From an uncultured Bacteroidales bacterium (lineage in GTDB: Bacteria; Bacteroidota; Bacteroidia; Bacteroidales; P3): a stretch of DNA of 31,889 nt. The translations under genes were made by a program, and so were the position numbers. The number at the start of each line of letters is the position of its first letter. The first letter of the stretch is position 1. Shown in pieces: positions 1 through 6,363 of the stretch. The notes below the pieces were generated by a model, which was not told the DNA's origin, did no database searches, and worked only from the letters and a program-made list of their open reading frames with translations. The stretch lies in assembly GCA_905236405.1 (NCBI GenBank), contig CAJOQB010000013.1, forward strand, positions 1-31,889, given 5' to 3'.

Positions 1-1
1 G

Positions 2-1786
2 ACCTACCGAATCGACACCAACTTGGGGACGGGACAGCTGAATATCGAACTCAACTTGGGGAACCCCATCATCTTCAACAGCAGCAACCAAGCCGTCGAA
101 ATCCCCCTCCGCCCCTATCGTATCGACCGCGTCTTTGTCTACCCTAACAGCACCGCAGCCGCCAGCATCGGCACCTCGGCATACGACACCCTTGCTCTCA
201 ATCTCGACACACGCCTCGGAGAGTCCCAGTATTACTTCATCTACAACCAACCCATGACGCTGAAGCCGCAAACCATCGCCCGCTCCATGCTGCTCTATTC
301 GGGCCGTATGTACAGCGACCAAACCGTTCAGCGTTCCTACAACTCCCTTATCAACCTTCGCAACTTCAAATACATCAACTTCGACTTCTCCGAGTCGCCC
401 AACAGCAACCATCACCCCGACAGCATAGGTCTCCTCGACGCCCGTGTGAGGCTGATGAACAGCACCAAACAGAAACTGTCGCTCTCCTTGGAGGTCAACA
501 ACTCGTCTCCCAACTGGATCAGCAACGAGGGCAACACCTCGGGCAGCAGCGGCAACTTCGGCGTCGAGACCATCCTCTCCTATCAAAACAAGAATATCTT
601 TGGCGGAGCCGAGTTGCTGAAAGTCGAAGGGTCGTTCCTCATCGAGCTGCCCGACCTCTTCAAACGTTCGACGGCGACCACCCATTGGTCCACCTTCGAG
701 GCAGGTCTCGACGCCAGCCTCGACATCCCCCGTCTCCTGTTGCCCAACGCCAAGTTCCTTGGACAACGAGCCAAGCCCCACACCATCGTCGGCCTCGGCG
801 CCTATTATCAAGACCGCTACTATTTCGAGCGACTGTTGCTCAACAACTCGTTCGGTTACAGCTGGAGCAGCAACCGTCGAAACCAGCACCAGATACTCCC
901 CATCGAGATGACCTTCGCCCGCTTCTTCGACATCGACCCTGCCTTCTGGTCACGCATCGAACAGTCGACCAGCAGCACCCGTCTGAAATACCAGTACAGC
1001 AGCCACTTCATCATGGATGCCCGCTACGACTATGTGTTCAGCAACCAGACCTTCTCCACGCGGAACGACTTCACCTACCTCCATCTCTCGCTCGAATCGG
1101 CAGGCAACCTCCTCTATGGATTGGCCAACGCCTTCCAGACAGCTGCCGACTCCACCGGTGTCTATCAAGTCTATGGCGTCCCCTTCTCGCAGTACGTTCG
1201 TCTCAACAGCGAGATAAAACACTATTTTTATCTTGGAAAGCAGAGTTCCTTTGTCACCCGTCTGCTGCTCGGCATCGGCATCCCCTATGGCAACTCCGAC
1301 CAGCTGCAGATGCCCTACGAGAAGAGTTTCTTTGGCGGCGGCCCCCTCACCATGCGAGCTTGGCACCTTCGCCGGCTCGGCCCTGGGTTCTACTCCCCCT
1401 CCGACAACCTGTTGTTAGAGCGTACCGGCGACATGACCATGGTGCTCAACCTCGAAGGCCGTTTCCCCATCTTCTCCCGTCTCGAGGGAGCCCTCTTCAC
1501 CGACATCGGCAACGTATGGCTGCTGTATGAGAACGAGAGCATGCCTGGCGGCGAGTTCCATTTCAACACCTTCCTGCCCAGCCTTGCCTTTGGCACCGGC
1601 TTTGGCTTGCGGCTCAACGTCTCCATCCTCACCGTCCGTTTGGATGTCGGCATCCCCGTCTACGACCCCGCCTACGACAAGTCCGTTCGCTGGCGTTACC
1701 GTCATTGGGGCGACTACCCCATCGATATTCTCGACGGCTATTTCGGCCCCCTCACCTTCAATCTCGGAATCGATTACCCCTTCTAA
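2..1786 (+). CDS. BamA/TamA-family outer-membrane beta-barrel protein, 5'-truncated by the window
   Basis: The reading frame is already open at base 2 and runs to a TAA at 1784-1786, so the true start lies upstream; a TTG at 23 is not a credible start. The visible 594 residues begin with a stretch that looks like the end of a POTRA domain, then a long series of alternating polar/aromatic strands with many Tyr, Asn and Ser. It ends in an aromatic residue (Pro-Phe), as barrel proteins recognised by BAM do. The segment near residues 440-450, rich in Gly with an R-x-W motif (GGGPLTMRAW), matches the conserved loop of the Omp85 surface-antigen domain. Bacteroidota carry several Omp85 proteins, including BamA and the lipoprotein TamL. 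The missing N-terminus prevents choosing, though the size and the non-BamA-like neighbours favour TamL-like. The next gene starts 12 bp downstream, suggesting co-transcription. Confidence 0.82.
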   Translation, partial: TYRIDTNLGTGQLNIELNLGNPIIFNSSNQAVEIPLRPYRIDRVFVYPNSTAAASIGTSAYDTLALNLDTRLGESQYYFIYNQPMTLKPQTIARSMLLYSGRMYSDQTVQRSYNSLINLRNFKYINFDFSESPNSNHHPDSIGLLDARVRLMNSTKQKLSLSLEVNNSSPNWISNEGNTSGSSGNFGVETILSYQNKNIFGGAELLKVEGSFLIELPDLFKRSTATTHWSTFEAGLDASLDIPRLLLPNAKFLGQRAKPHTIVGLGAYYQDRYYFERLLLNNSFGYSWSSNRRNQHQILPIEMTFARFFDIDPAFWSRIEQSTSSTRLKYQYSSHFIMDARYDYVFSNQTFSTRNDFTYLHLSLESAGNLLYGLANAFQTAADSTGVYQVYGVPFSQYVRLNSEIKHYFYLGKQSSFVTRLLLGIGIPYGNSDQLQMPYEKSFFGGGPLTMRAWHLRRLGPGFYSPSDNLLLERTGDMTMVLNLEGRFPIFSRLEGALFTDIGNVWLLYENESMPGGEFHFNTFLPSLAFGTGFGLRLNVSILTVRLDVGIPVYDPAYDKSVRWRYRHWGDYPIDILDGYFGPLTFNLGIDYPF

Positions 1787-1798
1787 ACACGCCATATC

Positions 1799-2773
1799 AT
1801 GTACACAATAAAAGAATTACAGCAAATTGTCAGCGACCTCTTCCAACAGGAACAGTTTCTTGCCGAACCCGCCACCCTCTACGAACCCATCGACTACACC
1901 CTCTCCCTCGGTGGCAAAAGAGTGAGACCCTTGCTGCTCCTTGCCTCCTGCCAGTTGTTCGGAGGCAACCTCGACCAAGCGAAAGGCGCCGCCCTCGGCA
2001 TCGAGACCTTCCATAACTTTACCCTCCTGCACGACGACCTGATGGACCAGTCGCCCATCCGACGGGGGCGACCCACCGTCTATCGCAAATGGAGCCCCAA
2101 CACCGCCATCCTCTCGGGCGACACCATGTTCTCCCTTGCCTGGCGTTATTTCCTCCGTCAGCCCCATCCCCTGCTCCACGCCATCCTCAACACCTTCAAC
2201 GAGACCACCATTGAGATTACCGAGGGGCAGCAGTACGATATGGATTTCGAGTCACGCAACGACGTCACCACCGACGAGTACCTCAACATGATTCGCCTCA
2301 AGACCGCCGTCCTTCTGGCGTGTGCTTTGAAACTCGGAGCCCTCTATGCCAACGCCACCCCCTTCAACCAAGAGACCGTCTATCAGTTTGGCATCCATCT
2401 CGGTTTGGCGTTCCAGTTGCAGGACGACCTCCTCGACGCCTACGGCGATGTGGCCACCTTTGGCAAACAGACAGGCACCGACATCTGCGACAACAAGAAG
2501 ACCTACCTTTACTTGCAAGCCCTCGCCACCGCCAACGAGCAGCAGCGACAGACGCTCACCCAGCTCTACGCCACCAAGCCTGCCGACAGCCAAGCCAAAG
2601 TCGCCCAGATTCTCGACATCTATCGCCAACTCGATATCAAGCAATCCACCGAGCGCCTCATCGCCCAAGAGTTCGACAAAGCGCTCCATCTGCTCGACCA
2701 AATCGAAGCATCCCCGTCCGCCAAACAACCCCTCTTCGACATGGCACAGCAACTGTTGCATCGCAACAGCTGA
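1799..2773 (+). CDS. Polyprenyl diphosphate synthase (trans-isoprenyl chain elongation)
   Basis: The 324-residue protein condenses isopentenyl diphosphate onto an allylic primer, supplying prenyl chains for quinones or related lipids in the cytoplasm. All family landmarks are visible: GGKRVRP near residues 38-44, the first aspartate-rich motif DDLMD at 79-83 followed by RRGRPT, the FGKQTGTD lysine region near 221-228, and the second aspartate-rich motif DDLLD at 209-213 preceded by FQLQ. Length is normal for the family. Bulky Phe and Leu residues just before the first motif set product length, but chain length cannot be read off reliably; a long-chain menaquinone-type product is plausible for an anaerobic Bacteroidales species. 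The ATG at 1799 lies 12 bp after the barrel gene, and a terminator follows the stop. Confidence 0.93.
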   Translation: MYTIKELQQIVSDLFQQEQFLAEPATLYEPIDYTLSLGGKRVRPLLLLASCQLFGGNLDQAKGAALGIETFHNFTLLHDDLMDQSPIRRGRPTVYRKWSPNTAILSGDTMFSLAWRYFLRQPHPLLHAILNTFNETTIEITEGQQYDMDFESRNDVTTDEYLNMIRLKTAVLLACALKLGALYANATPFNQETVYQFGIHLGLAFQLQDDLLDAYGDVATFGKQTGTDICDNKKTYLYLQALATANEQQRQTLTQLYATKPADSQAKVAQILDIYRQLDIKQSTERLIAQEFDKALHLLDQIEASPSAKQPLFDMAQQLLHRNS

Positions 2774-2808
2774 TAGAATTTTCGTTTTTTTTGACTTTTG
2801 ACAACAGT

Positions 2809-2853
2809 TTTTGCGTATGGTCGCCACAGCCTCCATACGCAAAACTTTTTTTC
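2809..2853 (+). terminator. Intrinsic terminator after the polyprenyl synthase gene
   Basis: A 12-bp stem (2809-2820 with 2833-2844, arms TTTTGCGTATGG / CCATACGCAAAA) with a 12-nt loop is followed by a run of eight T. It sits 35 bp after the stop codon and closes the first transcription unit. Confidence 0.85.
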
Positions 2854-2896
2854 TGAGCAAACCGCTTAACTTTTTCCTCCACTTATTTCCATTTAG

Positions 2897-2926
2897 CGTC
2901 ACTTATCATCACTTAACGTCAGTTAG
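2897..2926. repeat. Three imperfect 10-bp tandem repeats
   Basis: Units CGTCACTTAT, CATCACTTAA and CGTCAGTTAG follow each other without gaps. They lie about 65 bp upstream of the -33 box of the promoter at 2992-3021. They could be protein-binding sites or chance low complexity; the sequence does not decide. Confidence 0.4.
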
Positions 2927-2991
2927 GGGGTATTCAGGCAACGGTGGTTTAACATTTCGGAATCGCAGCCAATTTGGACAACAAAAAAAAC

Positions 2992-3021
2992 TTGGTGGTT
3001 CCAAAAGTTGATGTATCTTTG
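2992..3021 (+). promoter_or_regulatory. Bacteroidota-type promoter reading into the repeat region
   Basis: TTG at 2992-2994, 19 nt, then TATCTTTG at 3014-3021 matches the Bacteroidota primary-sigma consensus well. Transcription would begin near 3028 and run directly into the palindromic repeats, where no convincing protein gene is found. That raises the possibility of a structured untranslated RNA. Confidence 0.55.
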
Positions 3022-3095
3022 CCACGAATTACAGCATACTATTCATAACAATACAGCCGAATGATGAAACACCTATTGCCACCTACTACCGTCAA

Positions 3096-3199
3096 CGCAG
3101 CACCTTGTTTGGGGTCACGCAGCCTGGATGCATGGTGTCACGCAGCACCCTGTTTGGAGCATCGCAGCCAGGCTGCATGTCTCCAAACTGAGTGCTGCG
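3096..3199. repeat. Two 45-bp tandem units, the second part of a 59-bp palindrome
   Basis: Units 3096-3140 and 3141-3185 are identical at 34 of 45 positions; both begin CGCAGCACC and carry TGTTTGG and CGCAGCC. The second unit with the next 14 bp forms a concentric palindrome centred on 3170. Its three paired blocks are 3141-3148/3192-3199 (CGCAGCAC/GTGCTGCG), 3152-3159/3181-3188 (GTTTGGAG/CTCCAAAC) and 3164-3169/3171-3176 (GCAGCC/GGCTGC). It could be a dispersed chromosomal repeat, an RNA hairpin or a cruciform-type recombination target. Confidence 0.75.
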
Positions 3200-3210
3200 T
3201 CGACCCCCTC

Positions 3211-3345
3211 GGGGGGGGTGGGGGTAGGGGTGAAACGCGAAAACTTTATACGCGAAGAAAAAAATAATTATTTGATCAAATGACGAAATAATTATTTTTC
3301 CATTTTTACAATATTATAGGAAACACCCCTACCCCCACCCCCCCC
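3211..3345. repeat. Nested inverted repeat: 22-bp G-rich outer arms, 14-bp AT-rich inner arms
   Basis: Bases 3211-3232 (G8-T-G5-TA-G4-TG) are the exact reverse complement of 3324-3345. Inside lies a second perfect pair, 3260-3273 and 3286-3299 (AAAAATAATTATTT and its complement), with a 12-nt loop. The outer arm has G runs of 8, 5 and 4, so a G-quadruplex could form on either strand. The layout resembles a small non-autonomous element with terminal inverted repeats, but no target-site duplication is obvious and no second copy is in the window. Confidence 0.75.
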
Positions 3346-3466
3346 TTAGAGAAGAAATTAATAAGGTATATAATTATATAATAAATCTTCCGTCCCAAAA
3401 GAAACAAAGCAGTTTTGACCAATTATTTTTTTCAGCCAAAAACGAATCAAAAAGAACAAAAACATC

Positions 3467-3706
3467 ATGAACAGCAAGACAAAAAAAAACGTCAAAATAG
3501 ACAGGCATCACATTATCAGCAAAAAACTGACGAATTATTTATTTTTAACAATTGCCCTATGACATCTGAGCTTGGTGCTTCTCCTGTGGACAATACAATA
3601 TAGGTCATTTGCCACAAGGGATGAAACCACAAAGACCATCGAGAGAATTATTTTGTCGCCATCATTACACTTACTATCAGCCACATATAAGGATATTAGG
3701 CAATAG
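3467..3706 (+). pseudogene. Possible decayed small membrane-protein gene with an in-frame TGA
   Basis: From ATG 3467 the frame encodes 31 residues beginning MNSKTKKNVKIDRHH, meets TGA at 3560-3562, then stays open for 47 more codons to TAG at 3704-3706. Hydrophobic character continues across the stop (LTNYLFLTIAL before it, HLSLVLLLWTIQY after it), as expected if one transmembrane helix had been split by a nonsense change. I recognise no family. The region is AT-rich, so a chance open frame is a real alternative. No clear promoter lies directly upstream. Confidence 0.25.
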
Positions 3707-3745
3707 GGTATCTCTTTTTTTGGAAAAAAAACAACAAAAAAAGGC

Positions 3746-3773
3746 TTGTGTTTGAAATATATTCCTAACTTTG
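3746..3773 (+). promoter_or_regulatory. Probable exbB promoter
   Basis: TAACTTTG at 3766-3773 is a good TAnnTTTG box; a TTG at 3746-3748 lies 17 nt upstream, slightly close for the -33 element. Transcription would begin near 3780, leaving a leader of about 65 nt that is very AT-rich, often a mark of strong expression in Bacteroidota. Confidence 0.55.
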
Positions 3774-3844
3774 CAAATACATTGTATCATGTAGTATTTG
3801 AATAACTATTTAAAAATTAATAATTAATAACAGTTAACACCATC

Positions 3845-4678
3845 ATGAAAAAAGCATTTGCATTGATGTCAATACTCGGTTTATTGGCATTCACGAACCT
3901 TAATGGTCTCATGGCTCAGGAAGCTACCGCTCCCGTAGAAGCCCCCGCAGCTGAACAGGTCGACGATCAGACCACCGATAGCGCTGCTCCCGCTGAAGCA
4001 GTGGAAGCCGAAGAGGCTGAAACCGTTGCCGCCGCTCCCGCTGAGAAAGACACCTTCCACCAAGTTCTGAAGAAGAAATTCATCGAAGGTGGCGCTGGCT
4101 GGATGACCCCCGTGCTCCTCTGCCTCATCCTCGGTTTGGCTCTCGTTATCGAGCGCATCCTCTATCTGAACATGTCCAGCACCAATGTCACCAAACTGCT
4201 CAACGGCATTGAGGACAACGTGAAGAACGGCAACTACGAAGGCGCCAAAGAGCTCTGCCGCAACACCCGCGGCCCTGTGGCCAGCATCTTCTACCAAGGT
4301 CTCGACCGTATCGACACCGGTTTGGAGAATGTTGAGAAATCCATCACCTCCTACGGTGGCGTTCAGATGGCTCGCCTCGAAGCCAACATGACCTGGATCG
4401 CCATGTTCATCGCTCTGGCTCCCTCCTTCGGATTCCTCGGTACCACCATCGGTATGGTCGCTGCATTCGACGCTATCGAGGCTGCCGGTGATATCAGCCC
4501 GACCGTTGTGGCTGGCGGTATGAAAGTGGCTCTGTTGACCACCATCTTCGGTCTTATCGTCGCCATCATCCTTCAGATTTTCTACAACTATCTGCTCACC
4601 AAAATCGAATCCTTGGTATCCGACATGGAAGAAGGTTCCATCTCCTTCATGGATATCCTCGTGAAGTATCACAAATAA
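3845..4678 (+). CDS. exbB: ExbB/TolQ/MotA-family proton channel protein
   Basis: This 277-residue inner-membrane protein should form the proton-conducting ring that, with ExbD, energises TonB- or Tol-type transport across the envelope. A signal-like helix (residues 1-24, ending ...GLMAQ) is followed by an Ala/Glu/Pro-rich, strongly acidic linker at about 25-70. The ExbB core follows: a first helix at about 80-105 with ...LALVIERILYL, a cytoplasmic domain, and two further helices with the family signature AxxPxxGFLGTTIGMVxAF near 195-217 and a final helix ending ...LQIFYNYLLTKIESLV. The N-terminal signal plus acidic linker is typical of Bacteroidota ExbBs and absent from E. coli ExbB. Three further genes follow in the same direction and form the operon. 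Confidence 0.93.
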   Translation: MKKAFALMSILGLLAFTNLNGLMAQEATAPVEAPAAEQVDDQTTDSAAPAEAVEAEEAETVAAAPAEKDTFHQVLKKKFIEGGAGWMTPVLLCLILGLALVIERILYLNMSSTNVTKLLNGIEDNVKNGNYEGAKELCRNTRGPVASIFYQGLDRIDTGLENVEKSITSYGGVQMARLEANMTWIAMFIALAPSFGFLGTTIGMVAAFDAIEAAGDISPTVVAGGMKVALLTTIFGLIVAIILQIFYNYLLTKIESLVSDMEEGSISFMDILVKYHK

Positions 4679-4695
4679 TAGCTTCAAGGAAGACA

Positions 4696-4753
4696 ACGTT
4701 TTCGACAAGCCAAGGAGCGTTCCGAGGCGACAAAACGTCTGTTTCAATGAAAC
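4696..4753 (+). other. Hairpins in the exbB downstream spacer
   Basis: The 111-bp gap after exbB contains an inverted pair ACGTTTT (4696-4702) / AAAACGT (4732-4738) and a second hairpin GTTTCA-A-TGAAAC at 4741-4753. Neither is followed by a long T run, so these are weak terminators at best. They could act as mRNA-processing or stability elements giving more ExbB than ExbD; that is inference. Confidence 0.35.
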
Positions 4754-4789
4754 GAAACCGATTGTATAACATTTAATTCCTTGAGTATT

Positions 4790-5236
4790 ATGAAAGAAAG
4801 TCTAAGAAAAATCATACTGTGGGCAGCTATGGCAGTGGCCATCATCGGCTCTATCTGCTGCATACTGTTCGCCATCAAGTACGACAAATTCAATCCCGAA
4901 AGCGCCGCTGGCTTCTACAGCTTGGCTTATATCATCCTGCTCGTGCTCATCGCACTGTGCCTCATCGCCATGCTGTTTTTCGTCATCCTCCGTATCGTGA
5001 AGGGTGAGGGCAAGGGCCTCCTGATTGGCTTCGGATTGCTTGTCGTCCTGTGCGTGGTCAGCTTCCTGCTTTCCTCGGGCACCGACCTCAGCCAGACCTT
5101 CCTCGACAAGTACAATGCCACCGAGAAAATCTCCAAACTGGTAGGCGCCGGCTCCATCGCCACCTACATCCTGGTCTTTGCCTCGGCAGTTGCCATTGTC
5201 TATGTAGAGTTAGCACAACTATTTAAAAAGAAGTAA
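4790..5236 (+). CDS. Four-helix inner-membrane protein of unknown function in the exbB-exbD operon
   Basis: The 148-residue product starts MKESLRKIILW at ATG 4790; a TTG nine bases earlier is in frame but less likely. It has four hydrophobic helices, roughly residues 9-30, 45-72, 80-98 and 120-142, joined by short charged loops, and no recognisable enzymatic motif. It lies between exbB and exbD, ending 6 bp before the first exbD, so it is very likely co-translated with the motor. It may be an accessory subunit or assembly factor; position is the only evidence. I do not recognise the family by name. Confidence 0.85.
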   Translation: MKESLRKIILWAAMAVAIIGSICCILFAIKYDKFNPESAAGFYSLAYIILLVLIALCLIAMLFFVILRIVKGEGKGLLIGFGLLVVLCVVSFLLSSGTDLSQTFLDKYNATEKISKLVGAGSIATYILVFASAVAIVYVELAQLFKKK

Positions 5237-5242
5237 CGCATT

Positions 5243-5818
5243 ATGAGTAAAAGAAAAACTCCCGGCCTGAACACGAGCTCCATGTCCGATATCTCGTTCC
5301 TGCTGTTGGCGTTCTTCCTTATGGTGTCCAGCATCAACACTGATATGGGTCTCGCTCGTCGTCTTCCGCCGCCGCTGCCCCCAAATCAGAAACCGCCTGA
5401 TGTAAAAGAGCGTAACATCTTCATCGTGAAGATCAACAGCAAAGACCGTGTGCTCTTCAACGGAGAAATCGGAGATGTCTCGATGTTGAAAGATCGTGCA
5501 AAGGAGTTCCTCGGCAACCCCAACATGGATCCCAACCTGCCCGAGAAACAGGATGTCTATATCCCCGGCTTCGGTGGCAACTACCCTGTCTCCAAAGGTG
5601 TGATCTCGCTGCAAAACGACCGTGGTACCTCGTACGATATGTACTTCCGAGTCAACAACGAGCTGGCTGCCGCCATCAACGAGTTGCGCAACGACCTTTC
5701 CAACGAGAAGTTCCAAAAGAACTATGTTGATATTACTGAAGACCAACGTAAAGCCATCGATATGGCCATCCCCATCGCCATCTCGGAGGCCGAACCCGCA
5801 AAAGTAGGAGGAGAATAA
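5243..5818 (+). CDS. exbD: ExbD/TolR-family protein, first copy
   Basis: This 191-residue protein has a short basic cytoplasmic tail (MSKRKTPGLNTSSMSD) and a single helix beginning right after the conserved membrane aspartate in MSDISFLLLAFFLM. A Pro-rich stretch (RRLPPPLPP) and a periplasmic domain of about 130 residues follow. The Asp at the start of the helix is the proton-carrying residue in ExbD/TolR/MotB proteins. It is longer than typical ExbD (about 140 residues). The extra length is a periplasmic insertion near residues 90-125 rich in Asn, Pro and Gly. It precedes a second ExbD by 3 bp, so the motor may use a heterodimer. Confidence 0.9.
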   Translation: MSKRKTPGLNTSSMSDISFLLLAFFLMVSSINTDMGLARRLPPPLPPNQKPPDVKERNIFIVKINSKDRVLFNGEIGDVSMLKDRAKEFLGNPNMDPNLPEKQDVYIPGFGGNYPVSKGVISLQNDRGTSYDMYFRVNNELAAAINELRNDLSNEKFQKNYVDITEDQRKAIDMAIPIAISEAEPAKVGGE

Positions 5819-5821
5819 GAT

Positions 5822-6292
5822 ATGGCACGATTTACAGGAAACAAAGCAAAAGAGACGCCCGCTCTGAACATGGGCTCCATGTCGGATATTATCTTCATGC
5901 TCCTCTTCTTCTTCATGGTCATCACCACCATGCGTGAAAGCTCCCTTTTCGTCCAGATCAAAGTGCCCCAGGGCACCGAGGTCAGCAAACTGGAAAAGAA
6001 GAGTCTCGTAAGCTATATCAATGTTGGTGTTCCTATGCAGCAATACCAAACCAAATATGGTACCGAGCCTCGCATCCAGCTCAACGACCAAATCAGCGAA
6101 GTCAGCGACATCGCCACCTTTGTCGAACTGGAGAAAATGCAGCGTGACGAGAGCGAACGCAACCTCCTCACCATGGCCATCAAGGCCGACCAACAGGTAA
6201 GGATGGGAACCGTCAACGACATCAAGCAGGAACTGCGTAACGCAGGTGCCTACCGTGTCTTCTACAACGCTTCCAAATCTGGCAAGAAGTAA
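5822..6292 (+). CDS. exbD: ExbD/TolR-family protein, second copy
   Basis: At 156 residues this is nearer the usual ExbD size. Its N-tail MARFTGNKAKETPALNMGSM leads to a helix with the conserved aspartate in MSDIIFMLLFFFMV, followed by a periplasmic domain ending ...NAGAYRVFYNASKSGKK. The C-terminal domain has the usual ExbD pattern in which residues are read as a small sensor fold (...DQQVRMGTVNDIKQELRNAG). It starts 3 bp after the first exbD, so translation is probably coupled. Paired, non-identical ExbDs behind one ExbB are common in Bacteroidota. A terminator follows within 25 bp. Confidence 0.92.
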   Translation: MARFTGNKAKETPALNMGSMSDIIFMLLFFFMVITTMRESSLFVQIKVPQGTEVSKLEKKSLVSYINVGVPMQQYQTKYGTEPRIQLNDQISEVSDIATFVELEKMQRDESERNLLTMAIKADQQVRMGTVNDIKQELRNAGAYRVFYNASKSGKK

Positions 6293-6316
6293 TATCCCCT
6301 TTACACGGAAACAAAC

Positions 6317-6350
6317 AAGGCTGCCCTCAAAAGGCAGCCTTTTCTATTTT
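6317..6350. terminator. Terminator between convergent exbD and acyltransferase genes
   Basis: Perfect 9-bp stem AAGGCTGCC/GGCAGCCTT (6317-6325 with 6333-6341), 7-nt loop, and a T-rich tail on the plus strand. The left side (ACAAACAA) gives a weaker U tract on the minus strand, so it may serve both converging units. Confidence 0.85.
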
Positions 6351-6363
6351 TATAGTGTTAATG

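Larger units (their letters stand above)
2774..3844. other. 1.07 kb spacer between the prenyl synthase and exbB
   Basis: No well-supported gene occupies this stretch. From left to right it holds the terminator at 2809-2853, three imperfect 10-mers at 2897-2926, a consensus promoter at 2992-3021, a tandem and palindromic repeat at 3096-3199, a nested inverted repeat at 3211-3345, very AT-rich DNA at 3346-3466, a doubtful decayed ORF at 3467-3706, and the exbB promoter and leader. Two short ATG frames (3061-3267 and 3415-3603) encode only repeat-derived or low-complexity peptides, and I do not call them as genes. Confidence 0.7.

Noticed and set aside
3061..3267. 68-codon frame downstream of the promoter at 2992-3021
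   Set aside because: Its residues come from the 45-bp repeat and the G-run; no homology or sensible composition. Kept only as possible RNA.
3096..3345. Replication origin or attachment site
   Set aside because: No DnaA-box cluster, dnaA or integrase gene and no tRNA-end duplication nearby. Palindromes alone are not enough.
3415..3603. 62-codon frame in the exbB spacer
   Set aside because: Low-complexity Lys/Gln/Asn sequence from AT-rich DNA with no start context. It overlaps the alternative frame at 3467.
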